Assembly: GCF_900497805.2 (NCBI RefSeq)
Contig: NW_020945064.1
Span: 2,877,807 to 2,941,806 of the forward strand
From: Vombatus ursinus
Lineage: Eukaryota; Chordata; Mammalia; Diprotodontia; Vombatidae
Direction: 5' to 3'
Length of the DNA: 64,000 nucleotides
Shown: one piece after another, positions 32,251 to 43,698 of the stretch
Numbering within the stretch: position 1 is the stretch's first letter
Layout of the letters: the number at the start of each line of letters is the position of its first letter
Position numbers and translations under genes: made by a program
The notes under the pieces: model-generated
Database searches by the model: none
Told to the model about the DNA's origin: nothing
The model's input: only the letters and a program-made list of their open reading frames with translations

Positions 32251-33527
32251 GACCATCATTGTCCATTGCACAAATTAAAATATGTAGTATTGATCAAAGA
32301 TATTATATTCAATGAATAAAATTCATGACTTGGCAACTATGCAAATACTTAGCTTTGCCTAAAATCACATCTTCCAATAAAGCAAGGCAGTTTGCATTCT
32401 TTTCAATTACTGTACTTTTAAGAGGGAGCTGCCCAGGAAAATTTACACAGTTGAGTAAAAACTACAATAGAAAGAATGGCCCTAGATTTGCTTGAATTCA
32501 GTTGGCCACTTCTGGATTTACCCAAGCTAATTGACATAATTTGCTTTAATTTGTTTGGCTTTCTCCTGAGGCAATGTTGGTATTTCTCCATAATGAGTGG
32601 GCACATCTGTATTTGCCTGAGCACATCTGGAAGAGCCCTAACTTCAGGGTTTGTCCACAGCAGATATACTAATGTGTGCATCTGTAGGCATTATTGCCCG
32701 GCGTTCAAAGAGGTTAGTCACTCTATGAAGATAACAAATATCTTTTTCCTTCCTTTTCTATATAAATTAAATTTTGAAGCCATTTCTTTTGATAGGATCT
32801 CTCTGAAGCTTTATGTTGCAGTTACAGCACTGATATAGGCTGAGAACTCCTTCTTTACCTAATACCACCCTCCACCACATACCCCCACAAATTCCATCTC
32901 TATTGCTAAAGCACTCATATAACATTAAATTCTTTTGGCCCCATCTAAAGTTTATAATAGCAAAATATCATGATTCTGAATTATCATGTCTCTATCATAT
33001 CAACAACATTCAGGCACAAATAGTTGATGGAGTTATAATTAAATTGGTAACTAACTGAATAGGTTTTATTCATTCAAAAGTTCCCATTAAACTAATCAGG
33101 CTAATAATGACTTTTATAGAAAAAAAACAAACAATGAACCCCCAAAGTGAGATTTACCTCTAAATCGCACCAGAGGGGGGAGAAGAAAAAAAATCTATAT
33201 TCTGGATCAGAAAGTCAAATTTATTTCATTCTAAATCAGAGGGAGGGGATTTAGGTTGCTCTTTTAACCTACTTGTGCATAATGATCATTCAGATTAATC
33301 TTAGTGTTTAATAGAGCATTATTATTAATTAGACATGTCATTGCTTGAGGCAGAAAATTATTAGAAGGCAAAAGTAAAGATCTGAATTCCAATGGCTCAT
33401 AGCAGAAAGATTCCCATCTTTAACGTGGTGCATCTTTGTCAGCTTTAAGTCACCATTGAGTCTATTTCAACCTAGCCCAATTCCATTTAATATTAACATA
33501 GAGGCAGTTTTGTATTTTAAGAAATAG
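32251..33527. other. Repeat-poor stretch; possible conserved element at 33040-33400
   Basis: No transposon or gene recognised. Frames of 120 and 87 codons overlap on opposite strands at 32418-32838 without a known domain. 33240-33370 is rich in homeodomain-like words (gattaatcttagtg, attattattaattagac). Confidence 0.35.
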
Positions 33528-33756
33528 TTTGCTGTATATAACAAGGGACTGGCCAATAGGAGCCCAGGCCTTTGAGCATGCTCTGAAGTGGCAGGCAGGG
33601 ACCCTCAATTCCACTTTTCCAAAAGCAAGATCCCCAAGTATCCACCAATTCAGAGTACCCCAGGCACCAGGCAGAGCAGATTGTGCATGCACTAAGGACC
33701 AGACGGGCCCTTATTGGCCAATCCTCCATTACACTTATAAAGGACATTTTTTATTC
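33528..33756. repeat. Long imperfect inverted repeat (foldback), arms about 110 bp
   Basis: The left arm reads gggactggccaataggagcc, gagcatgctc, ggcaggcagggaccctc. The right arm, reverse-complemented, reads ggattggccaataagggccc, gtgcatgcac, ggtgcctggggtactct. The two arms diverge by substitutions and small gaps and meet near 33640. Open frames of 76-79 codons on both strands are mirror images of each other (DWPIGAQ against DWPIRAR). Either a palindromic MITE or a hairpin-forming locus. Confidence 0.8.
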
Positions 33757-34334
33757 AGCCCTTTATAAAGCACTTAATTTTTTCTTGGTGTGTGGTAAAG
33801 TAAAAGTTCAGAGTCATTAACGTTTTTCTTTTCCAGCACCAAAATATCTTCCCCTTGTTAAGCCATGTTGGTCACTTAAAAGAAAGAAAAGCCAGAGGCC
33901 TATGGCTTAGGCTATTTCTCAGAAAATGGGAATAGCATAGACTAAGCAATGAGTTAAAATTTAAACAGTGTGCAGATTTCTGCTCAGGTCCCCAAATCTT
34001 CCCATATTCCAGGTTTGCAGCTGCTTTTCCAGATTCACTTGTAGCTCAGGCTTGCAGTTCTGGAAAATAAGGGCCTGAGCAACGAAATTCATAGGCAAGC
34101 AAGCACAGGTGATATTTTCTGTAGCAATTCTAAAACAGCTTAAGTGGTTCTGTTCTAGCTCACTAGAGTCCCTACTCCAGCTGGAAAGGTCACATGGGTC
34201 AAGGAGGACCACAGAGGGGAAAAAAGGGTCAGGGGAAGGGGAGGACAAAGAGAAGAACCATTCATTTTTTTCCCTAACTCCCTGCATATAAACTTTCAGT
34301 CCACATAGGCCAACAGTAATCTTCATCTGATACT
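33757..34334. other. Unassigned stretch
   Basis: No known element. A short direct repeat of 'ttataaag' lies near 33736 and 33771. Confidence 0.4.
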
Positions 34335-34640
34335 TCTGTTCGGAATTTAAAGCCTTTCACTGCCCACCTTTCCAGGCATATCCAACATTATTCTCTTTTA
34401 CCCACCTCATACTTCAGTCAATGTGGTCCTTGCTTTTCTCCTGGCATAACATCCTATAACCTATCCTCGGGCCTTTGCAGACTCTGTGTCCTGTTTCAAA
34501 AATGCCTTCCCTCCTCAACTCTGTCTCTTAGAATCCATAACTCCCCTTTAAAGCTCAGCTCAAGCATCCTCTCCAATAACAGCCCCTTCCTCATTCTCCC
34601 AGTCTCCTTCACTCCCTTATCCACAACTGCTTTTTTTTAT
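34335..34640 (+). mobile_element. L2 LINE 3' region, sense
   Basis: 'taaagcctttcactgccc', 'cgggcctttgcagactctg', 'aatgccttccctcctcaac', 'aaagctcagctcaagcatcc'. Confidence 0.65.
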
Positions 34641-34853
34641 GAGAACTATGATTTCTCCTGTGTAAGGAGCTTCCAGTAAGGTTACCAATATAAGTTAGCA
34701 CATTCTCTGCAAATTATAGTCTTAGAGAATTCCCTGGGGATGCTGAAAAATTAAATGACTTGCCCAGGATCACAAAGCTAATATGTATGTCAGAGGATTT
34801 GAACCCAGATCTTCCTAACCCCAGGGCAGCTCTCTATCCACTATGCCATAAAA
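34641..34853 (-). mobile_element. MIR-like SINE, antisense
   Basis: Same subfamily as 769-985: 'gtgtaaggagcttccag', 'aatgacttgcccaggatcac', 'gatttgaacccagatcttcc', 'ctctctatccactatgccat'. Confidence 0.8.
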
Positions 34854-34879
34854 GCACTCATCACTTACTCAGTGTATGT

Positions 34880-34976
34880 TTTACATGTACATATATATAT
34901 ACACATGTATGTATCTACATATACATATATGTGTATATATGTACACATGTGTATTTAATATATACATATATATTTG
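34880..34976. repeat. (TA)/(TATG/TACA) microsatellite
   Basis: Alternating purine-pyrimidine with tatatata, acacatgtatg and catatatgtg words. Strongly self-complementary. Confidence 0.93.
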
Positions 34977-35029
34977 CTATTTTCCCCCCAATCAAATGTT
35001 TGTCTTTGTGGTAATCATGGGGAAATTGC

Positions 35030-35225
35030 TAGCTTTGAAAATAGAGGACTTAGGAACAAATCTTACCTATAATGCTTAGGCAAATCATTAAACATTTCTA
35101 AGCCTCTGTTTCCTCATCTGTAAAAGAAGGGATTTGAACTAGAAGGTCTCTGACTTCCCTTCCAGCTACAGAGCAATAGATGCCTGTGATTTGGCATATA
35201 GTAAGCACTTAATAAACGCTTGTGG
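35030..35225 (+). mobile_element. MIR3-type SINE fragment, with an L2-like end
   Basis: 'taggcaaatcattaaacat', 'gtttcctcatctgtaaaag', 'aactagaaggtctctgac', 'cccttccagctac'. 35190-35225 is 'ggcatatagtaagcactta', an L2/MIR terminal sequence. 35226-35589 is unassigned. Confidence 0.7.
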
Positions 35226-35589
35226 AAATCAAGAGAAACAACTTTTTTTCCTTTTCTCTTGGTCACACATGCTGTTTCTGAAAACACTCCTGAGCACATA
35301 GAAAATGGAAACAAAAAGCAGCAGTCCAAGGAGTAGCAAGGCAGCCTGGGAAGTTCCATGTCCCATCTCTAGAATTAGACTTCCGCTATTCATTCCCAAA
35401 GCTAGCCCTGGAGCAGTGGGCAGCTAAAACACTCCCTTGTCCTAACTTGTAGGTTCTGAAATAAGAAATGGTGTGATTCATCTTAACTACCTAAGGTACA
35501 AGACGAACAGCACCCTAAATTCTATTTCTGTTTCTGCTATTGTGTGATTTTAGAAAGTCCATTAAACTCTACATATCTTGGTTTCCTTG

Positions 35590-35644
35590 TCTGGAGAGAG
35601 ATGAGAGAGACAAACAGAAAAAGAGAGACACAAAAAGTGATGGG

Positions 35645-35694
<50 letters not shown>

Positions 35695-35735
35695 GAGGGA
35701 GAAGGAAGGAGGGAGGGAGGGAGATAGAGAGAATA
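35590..35735. repeat. (GA)n and (GGAG)n microsatellite
   Basis: A pure GA core at about 35647-35691 flanked by gacaaacagaaaa-type and gggagg-type units. Open frames over it on both strands are artefacts. Confidence 0.97.
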
Positions 35736-35744
35736 ATCCCCTGA

Positions 35745-35985
35745 GCAGGAGTTCTTAATGTAAAGTCTATGCATCTGTGGGTAGATTTCAGGGGTTGCAT
35801 GAACTTGAATGGGAGAAATCAAATTACATCTTTATTTTCACTAACCTGGAACTGAAATTTAGCATTTCTTTCAATTACAAATATAGGTAATAAACCATTG
35901 TTTGGATAATGGATCCATCATTTTTTCACCAAACTGCAAAGGGGCCCAAGATACAAAAAACAAAAAAAAAGTTAAGAGTAGCTAC
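35745..35985. mobile_element. hAT-like miniature element, more diverged copy
   Basis: Starts 'gcaggagttcttaatgtaa' and ends 'aaaaaaaaagttaagagtagc', giving an imperfect terminal inverted repeat of the 'cagg.gttcttaa' type. 'ccaaactgcaaaggggccc' parallels 'gacagtctggtgaaacc'/'cctttggcgacag' of the 38-kb copy in inverse. Confidence 0.5.
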
Positions 35986-37129
35986 ACTAATAGCTACCCA
36001 TGTATAGGATGAGAATTCATGAGAATTCACTAAGACCCCTTAAGTTTCTCAAAGCCAGATGCTATCTAAATATGGCCTATCCTTATTATGAAATAAAAAG
36101 TCACACTCCAAAAAGTTGATATGACTTCATATTGTGAGCAGAACATGAAATGATTCACACACACACATACACACACATAACTGGGATATCAATTTTTCCT
36201 TTCTGGCCTAGCTCAATCATCTTACTTATCAATGAAGGGCAAGAACTATTCTGATGCCCACAGAGATGCAAAGTATGATTTCCTTCTCCTCATAGAAATT
36301 CCTGATTCATTAACCACTAAATTCAGAGACAAGAAAACCAAGTTTACAAATTCAGAACTTTGTTGTATCCCAAGGCTAAGCCCTCATCCATATGTCCCAC
36401 AGTGGAAGAATATCAGAATTCTAGGACAAAATGGAGTCCATTGTAATGGCTGTCCTGGAGAATTCCTGCTCTGCTGTAGAATTCTCTCTCTGCTGTAGAA
36501 TTCCCATAGCATGGGAAACCAGCCAGTGGCTACAACTAGGGTAATAATTGGAGGTATCCATTTCCTAAATAGATACCTTCCCACACCCAGTCCTCTAACC
36601 CCTCAAAATGGCATGCCTTTCTTGACATACATACTTTGCCAGTGGGCCAAAGTCTTAAGTGATTTATTTCCCAGAAAACTAAATAGAAGAAAGTGCATTC
36701 TTCCTAATAGGGACAGCTCTTCCACTCTGATATGCCACTTCTGAGCAAATAATCCCGTATTTATGCAGATAACATTATTCAAAGAAATTTTCCCTTTGTG
36801 TAATATTCTCATAATAGTAAATCAGTTCATTCAGGCATCTGCTTGTTTAGGGTTTCAAACAGAGCTTCTTGACAACATTACATGTGAAGGCTGGCTGCCC
36901 ACACTTGCTTAATGCATGGTAAATTCAGCTACAAGGGCAACTATGAAACTGTCCTTATTTACCTATTCAGTGTTCTAAAATCCTGAAAAGGGCACTTTTA
37001 AAAGAAGGAGGAGTTGATGTTCCAATCAACAAATCACAACTACCAACTTTCTTTTTGGTATTTAAATGTATACAATCCAATTCTCTCCCTTTCCAAGTAC
37101 TTTAGGGTACCCTCTGGAACCAGAGAAGG
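35986..37129. other. Unassigned repeat-poor stretch with small local repeats
   Basis: (CA)n near 36157-36178. The 16-mer ctctgctgtagaattc is repeated at 36469-36484 and 36488-36503. gagaattca is repeated near 36012. No gene or interspersed repeat recognised. Confidence 0.4.
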
Positions 37130-37285
37130 GAAAAAAGTCACTTAAATTCTCTGAGCTTTAATTTCCCCATCTGTAAAATGGGGATAATAATAATAACAAA
37201 CTCAAAGAGTTGTTGTAAGGATCAAGTGTGATAACATATGTAAAGCACTACATAAATATTAGCTCTTACTATTATTATTATTACC
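37130..37285 (+). mobile_element. MIR-type SINE 3' two-thirds, sense
   Basis: 'ttaatttccccatctgtaa', 'ggataataataataac', 'ttgttgtaaggatcaag', 'gtaaagcactacataaata', ending in an (ATT)n-like run. 37286-37605 is unassigned. Confidence 0.8.
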
Positions 37286-37605
37286 AGAGAAGGAGAGGGA
37301 AGAGATATTTCCTAATGCTAAATAAACCTATAGGTGACTTACTTAAATGGATTTGGGATAAATGATTGCAATGATTTTGCAATAGGGTCTTCCCTTAACC
37401 ACCATCCCCACCTTAGAGCATGCTCAGTCGTCACTCCTGGCAACAATAAGGAAGCTTGAGGTGAGCTTACTTCATTTGCAATGGAAGATGACAAACAGTA
37501 CTCTAATTGACTGATCAGCCAGAACTCAATGGATATTCACAAACAGTGATCTGTCTTTTTGCTTCTCTATTCCTTTTTGTTTGGAAGCCTAAGGACTACT
37601 CTGTT

Positions 37606-38350
37606 CTGTCTCCCAGGAGTCAATAGAAAGTAGGCCAGCTAGTTCCATTCTTCCAGCAAGCTCCATGGTGACCATGAGCCCGTGAACCGTCTAGGCAAGA
37701 CTGAACCTAGATTTGGGCTGCTTGTTTTGTGTTTCCTTTCCTGAAGAGCTGACCATGCAGCAACTTCAAGATGGACATGTCCATTCAGTGCCACCTTGTG
37801 AGTTCTGAAAGTTCTGGAGGTCCTTGGAGGCCTGTGAGTGCTGGTCAGTCCTGGTGGTATCCACCAGAGGACTATGGCTGATGGCATGGAAACTTCTATG
37901 ATGGAAAGTTAGTTCACCAAAAGAAGAGAGGCCACCAGAAAGAAGAACAAACTTAGCCATATGGATGGACAATGCAATGATAAAGTGAAATTTTGAAATT
38001 GCTCAATATCAGCCTGGTAATGTGTTATGGTTCTTCTATAGTTATCATTGCTTTCTGTGAGGGAATAAATGTACTGTCCCATATCATATTATACTCTGCA
38101 TACCCTTTGTTTCTCCTCCATTTGGGAAGAAAACCTAAATGAGAGTTACAAATGACCAATTATCCCTGGGATACCAAGATAAGGATTTGATGAATCCGTA
38201 AGTATGAAAAATGCAGAATTTACTTCCCCTAATTAGAAGTCATGGCTTCCCCATGAATGAACTTGGGGCAAACCACAATGCCTGGATACAGGAAAGGGAG
38301 TGGGAAAGGTCACCAGCCTGGAGCACTCCCAGCTAAGCAGGGCTTCTATA
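37606..38350 (+). repeat. Unclassified dispersed repeat, copy B
   Basis: The fullest copy. 'agtaggccagctagttcc' aligns with 45.7 kb. 'gatggacatgtccattcag' and 'gagttctgaaagttctgg' align with 27.8 kb. 'gggaataaatgtactgtccc', 'acttcccctaattagaagtc' and 'aacttggggcaaaccacaat' align with 28.1-28.45 kb. The aataaa-like word two-thirds along would fit an LTR R region, but no termini could be fixed. Confidence 0.6.
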
Positions 38351-38439
38351 TTAGATAAGCATCTCTTATAAATTACCATGCATTACTTAAGAGAAAAGAC
38401 TACACAATTTAAATTCACTCTAGTGAAGGAGGCCTTAAC

Positions 38440-38632
38440 CTTTTTTGTGTCCTGAACCCCTTTGGCGACAGTCTGGTGAAACCTATGGACCTCTTATCAG
38501 AATAATATTTTTAAGTGCATAAAATAAAATACATGGATTACAAAAAAACACAATTATACTAGAATGCAATTATCAAAATATTTTTTAAAACAAGTTCACA
38601 GACCCCAGGCTAAGAACTTCTGCTATTATAGA
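38440..38632. mobile_element. hAT-like miniature element
   Basis: Ends ggccttaacctttttt and ggctaagaacttctgc form an imperfect terminal inverted repeat. The interior carries 'aacccctttggcgacagtc', 'gaaacctatggacctctta', 'agtgcataaaataaaatac' and 'gttcacagaccccaggc'. Any 8-bp target duplication is too decayed to assert. Confidence 0.65.
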
Positions 38633-39340
38633 TCTCTGATCTCACCAATGTGGGTACTCGCTCCAATCATGCAGATCTCAAGCCATCCAAGTTTATACCT
38701 CCTGTGCAGTTCTTGTCTGTGTCTTCCTATAAGTTTGCCACAAAGGGTATATCTAACATACTTGCACTATCTAGGCATTATAAAAATGTTGGAGTTACAT
38801 GGCCTATCAATTATCCTTTAAGCTCAGCACAAGACCAGCCCGTCTTTTTCAATGGTATATTTCTTGGGTGACAACCTTTACGCTATTATTCCTCCATAAG
38901 TTTTTTGTTTTTATTTTTGTTTTTGCTTTTTGGTGAGGCAATTAAGGTTAAGTGACTTGCCCAGGGCCACACAGCTAGTAAATGTCTGAGGTCAGAGTTG
39001 AACTTAGGTCCTCCTGACTCCAGGGCTGGTACTCTATCTACTGTGCCATCTAGCTGCCCCCATAATTTAGCATTTATAAAGTGTTGCAGCCTGTTCATGC
39101 CTACCATGCACCTCCCCATTGCCACTTGAGTGATCCTCAATTTTAATACTTTGGGGACTATAGCGTCCTATGATATGCATCCAAACAGTATCACTGAAAG
39201 AATACTGGTACCAAAAAAGATGGGCCTCTGTTTCAAGGAGAAGCTCAGGGTCATTAGTTTCCTAGACTAATTTAGACCACTCTCCTATTAAATTCTTGAG
39301 TCCAACTGATTGACCATTTTCAGTGCTAATCCATGCTCTT
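38633..39340 (-). mobile_element. RTE (BovB-like) LINE 3' fragment, antisense, split by a SINE
   Basis: 'acaagaccagcccgtc' and 'gggtgacaacctttacgc' parallel 10880-10930. 'gaatactggtaccaaaaaag' and 'ggagaagctcagggtcatta' parallel 8380-8430. Continuity across the SINE at 38898-39062 is good. Confidence 0.6.
38898..39062 (-). mobile_element. Marsupial CORE-SINE, short form, antisense
   Basis: A T-rich left end (the element's tail), 'gtgacttgcccagggccac', 'acacagctagtaaatgtc', 'ggtcctcctgactccagg', 'gccatctagctgcccc'. It lies inside the RTE fragment. Confidence 0.92.
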
Positions 39341-39536
39341 GAAAAATGACCATCAAATTATCATTTTAGAAAAAAAATATGGTTTTTAATCACAACCTTT
39401 ATTTCCATAATTTCTACTTTCCCAGTCAGTGGGACAATAGTATTGCCTATGAATCTGAAGATTCTGAAGATCAGTGACAAATATTTCTAGGTATCCTTCC
39501 CATATAAGTATATCTTCATCAAATGAAGGAGAATGA

Positions 39537-39860
39537 CAATAATAATAGCTAGCATTTATACAGTACTTCAAGGTTTACAAAGCACTTTACATATGTTAAC
39601 TCATTTGATCCTCATAATAATCCTGCAAGGTAAGTGCTATTATTATCCTCATTTTACAGGTTGTGAAATTGAGATGCAAATAAGTTACATGCTAGGGTCA
39701 CATAGTAAGTAAGTGTCTGAAGCAGAATTCAAACAGGTTTTCCCGACTCTGAGTCCACTCTTTATCTACTGTGCCACCCACTGTCTCTAAATAATAATAG
39801 CTGACATTTGTATAGAACTTTAAGGTTTGCAAAGTGTATTATAATGTTATCTCATGATCT
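39537..39860 (-). mobile_element. Full MIR followed by the start of a second MIR, both antisense
   Basis: First copy 39537-39787 (aatagctagcatttataca ... tctactgtgccacccactg). A second start at 39788-39860 repeats 'aataatagctgacatttgt' and 'aggtttgcaaagtg'. 39341-39536, before them, is unassigned. Confidence 0.85.
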
Positions 39861-40900
39861 AGCAGGCAGAAGAAATGAATAAACTTTGCAGAAACCTGGG
39901 AAACTAAAAGAACATTTTCAATGATACAAGGAGTTGTATCTTCAATGATGTGCTTACTCCTTCCACCAGTTCAGATCAAAATCCCTCTGTAACTTAGCAA
40001 AATGGCTTTCCAAGCATCGCTGTGATGAAAAAAGTCATCATTCTGTGACGAACTTGGGGATGAGCTTCTCCAAATTTAATTTCTAATGCCTCCAAAAGAA
40101 TGCAGTTATTAAAGATGCAGCAGACGCTTCTTTTGGTCATTTAAAGTATGTATATCATGTTTAGCTGCTGGAGTCATGAATGGGTCCAACCATTCTAGAG
40201 AACAGTTTAGGACTGCACTGAGAAAGTGATTAAATGTCCAAACTCCTTGACCAAGAGATCCCAGAGCTGGGCATACATCTCAAAGAGCTCATGATAAAAA
40301 AAAAGCCTCATATACAACAAAATATTTGAAACAGCACTTTTTGTAGTAGCAAAAAAAAAAACCAGAAACAAAATAGATGCTCAACAATTAGAGAATGGAT
40401 AAACCAAATGCTGCACATGAATGTGATGGACTATTAACTGTGAACAATGAATATGACAAATACAGGGAATCATGGAAAGACTCAAATGAACTGATACAAA
40501 ATAAATAGACATAACCAGAAAAAATAAATACCCAATGACTATAACAATGTAAACGGGGGAGGGAAGAAGGGGAAAGGAACAACTACAAGTCAATTGAATG
40601 ATATGTAATTATAATGATCAAGTTGGGCTCTGATAAGAGAGAAGAAATTATACTTTCCTCCCTTCTTTGTAGAGGTGGGGGCTACAGGCATAGAACATTA
40701 CATATACTGTCAAACTCAGCTGACATGTTGGTAAATTTTGCTGAACTTTTTTTTTCTTCCCTTTTTTTTTATTCTTTTTTTTTTTAACAAGAGATGGTTC
40801 TCAGGAGGAAAGGGAGAAGTGATTTCTTTGGAAATGAAGATGATGTAAAAACAAAAGATATTAATAAAAAAAATTTAAATGTAAAGAAAAGAAAGTGCCC
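39861..40900 (+). mobile_element. L1 LINE 3' end, sense
   Basis: 40160-40560 follows the marsupial L1 ORF2 end: 'gggtccaaccattctagag', 'catacatctcaaagagctc', 'acagcactttttgtagtag', 'agagaatggataaaccaaatg', 'gactcaaatgaactgataca'. 40830-40890 is the A-rich L1 terminus (gatgatgtaaaaacaaaag). 39861-40120 is a less certain 5' extension. 40901-41097 is unassigned. Confidence 0.75.
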
Positions 40901-41097
40901 AGTGTTGAAAAGTCAATAACTTGAAATGGTCTCTACATCAACAACATCCTCTTTCACCAACTACATGTATCTTCTTTTGTTCATTTTTTTTTAAATCTAT
41001 GCTAATAATATCTTACAATTTAATCTTACTACAGCCTGAGTGGTTCAGTCCAGTATAATAGAGGGAAAAGGAAGGAAGGAAACAAATATTTATTTTA

Positions 41098-41362
41098 TAA
41101 ATAAATAAAACAAACATTTGTTAAGTACCTACTATATGCCAGACACTATGCTAAGCACTTTACAAATATTATCACAACAACCCTGGGTGGTAAATGCTAT
41201 TATGATTTAGCCCTTTTTTACAGTTGAGGAACCTGAGACAGACAGAAGGTAAGTGAGTTGTTCAGACTCACATAGCTAGTTAAGTGTCTAAGGGCACATT
41301 TGAATTCAGGTCTTCCTAACTCCAGGCCCAGTACTCCATCCTTCATACCACCTAGCTGCCTC
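41098..41362 (-). mobile_element. MIR-type SINE, antisense, full length
   Basis: 'aacatttgttaagtacctac', 'atcacaacaaccctgggtgg', 'gttgaggaacctgagac', 'catttgaattcaggtcttcc', 'accacctagctgcctc'. Confidence 0.88.
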
Positions 41363-41505
41363 TTGACCATTGACTTTAGAGTCAGAAGACCTGGGTTCAA
41401 AGCTTGACCTTGTCACTTGCTACCTTTATGACCTTGGGCAAGTCATCTAACTGACCTGAGTTTTGAGATCAAATGTCTTTACAACTCCAAATCTATGAGT
41501 ATGAT
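41363..41505 (+). mobile_element. MIR-type SINE, sense, partial
   Basis: 'agagtcagaagacctgggtt', 'tatgaccttgggcaagtc', then an L3-like tail. It stands head-to-head with the preceding antisense MIR. Confidence 0.7.
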
Positions 41506-43546
41506 CCCATAATGCCAAAGCTTAAGGACAACATCTAATTTAATGTTTCACCAAGCAATTATCTTTTCACAGAGAATAAGTATAAAAATTTCCAATCTGA
41601 GAGGAGTTTTTTCATTCTGCATTTGAGTGGCTGAAAATGAAAAGGGTTAGCTTGGTGTTTGTCTTGAAACCTGATGTTATCCTCTGCTACTATGACTTTA
41701 AACATAAACACATATATCATGACCATGTATTACTACAGCTCTGTATTTTTAATTATGTACAGAATTTGATACATGCACAAACCTGAACATGCTATTAAAC
41801 ATTATGAATCTATTCAATCTATAGTCTTATTTTGCCTTTCATTTTTTCATATTTTTGCACTTGGATTCCTATTTCCATCCTCATGGCATACCTGATCACA
41901 GAGTAACTCAAAACACATTGACTTTAATGACTCTTACACATTCATAAATAGTTTTAAACCCTATAAATGTTTAACTTAGTATAGCATATCAAAGTGCTGT
42001 TCTTTTGGTTGTAAATAAATCATTTTTAATCTGAACACTGGAGGAGGGGAGCGGGGAAACATACAGCAATCCTAACCTTCCTGGCCGGTGAATCAAAGGA
42101 CATTCCCAGACATAGACCCTCCTTTCCAAATATGAAAACCATATTAAATAGATCTCGTCTAATAAGATGTTTTCCTCATGCATTCTTTAGTTGAAGTCTG
42201 TTTTGTGCATTCCTCCTCATATTAGGCTAGGACATTAGAAGCCAGGTTTATCATTCTTCCATCTGCAAAGGGCTGGCTGCTGGGAAGATGCCAAGACTGC
42301 TATGATCCCACTCACCCCACCAAGATTAACCATGTTAAGCACAGGCAAGAATAGGTCACAATGTAAAAAACGTAGGGGAAAAATGTAAACTTTATGCATG
42401 CATATGTATACGTAGACAGTGCCCATTGTCCTCATTCTAAGGACAAAACAGATAACTACCATTCATTCTGTTTTGAAAAGAAGACTGTTGATAAGAGACA
42501 TAAAGCATTCCCCAGATTAGAATTAAACTTCTGGGTGCTCTAAAAATTTCTATGATGGAAGTTTCTTTTCCTACCATCGTGACCATCTGTATCACCAATC
42601 AAGGGGAAAACAATAGGGATTCCAATAAACCTTTACTAAAGCTACTAAGCTATTATGGTAGTCAAAAGAAAATAGTACCAATAATGACTTGTTGAATTCT
42701 GCATAGAGCAATCACAACAAACCATGTACGTGGGTGGCCATATAGATTGCTTATATTCTTGGATGGGGAGGTATATTTGTCCACATTCATTACACAGTAA
42801 AACAACTCACATTTCAAGGCTACAGAAAGTCCCTCTGTTACTTCTGTGATATCTTTCTCACATCTTTTTGCAAAGCCCATCAGTAGTCGGCTATGCCAGT
42901 TGATTATGTCTGTAGCAGTCAATAATTTTTCTGTATAAACATCCTCTTTGAATCAAGCTTTTGCCACCTGGATTGTCACACATCACTTCATCTTAGCATC
43001 ACTAACCACTTCAACGAGACAACTGCCACTGGAAACATGGTACTGGAGCAATCATTTGGTTCTGTGCACACATTTTAATTTCATGCCCTACAGGGGGGAA
43101 TCACCATCGGCCTTAAACAAAAATTGAGTCTTTAATGCTTTATTATTTTACACCATTTATCTTTCCGAGCAGTGTGTTTGCTCTTAAAGAAATAAAAAAA
43201 AATAACCCCAACCCTTCAATTGATGCTACCAACTTATTCAAGGGGCATTCATCTTCTCAATCTGAAATTCACAAATATTTCCACAACAATCACAATAGAA
43301 ATAAACCAAAATTGCCAAATGACTTCTTCACCTCACATAGCCAGTTGTCATCACAGCACAGCTGGATCTCACACATTGAACAAAACCCTATTGCAATCTC
43401 CAGAAGGGAGAATCATCCCGATTTGAGATCACAGACTCAGATGGTTTTGTATCATGGCCTATAATTTACATCTCAGAGAAACAGGAGCCAACAGGAGAAA
43501 AGGAGGGTAAGGAGGGGGGCAATAGACCAGAAAGCAATGAAGCACT
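41506..43546. other. Repeat-poor 2-kb block
   Basis: No interspersed repeat or gene recognised. 42930-43440 looks the least degenerate (few homopolymers, mixed composition) and is flagged as a possible conserved non-coding element. The 109-codon frame at 43135-43464 shows no known domain. Confidence 0.35.
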
Positions 43547-43569
43547 AAAAATGTGTGTGTGTGTGTGTA

Positions 43570-43638
<69 letters not shown>

Positions 43639-43698
43639 GGCAGACAGACAGAGACAGAGAGGGACAAAGAGAGAGAGAGAGAGAAAGAGAGAGAATCA
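43547..43698. repeat. Compound microsatellite (GT)n-(GA)n-(CAGA)n-(GA)n
   Basis: GT tract 43553-43589, GA tract 43590-43611, CAGA array to about 43652, then GA again. All open frames here are artefacts. Confidence 0.97.

Noticed and set aside
32418-32838. Overlapping 120- and 87-codon frames on opposite strands
   Set aside because: No domain recognised. Overlap on both strands suggests chance openness. Retained only as unassigned sequence.
35537-35822. Four overlapping frames on both strands
   Set aside because: Translation of the (GA)n tract.
37606-38350. Gene with 82-codon minus-strand frame at 37639-37887
   Set aside because: Falls in the three-copy dispersed repeat and is not open in the other copies.
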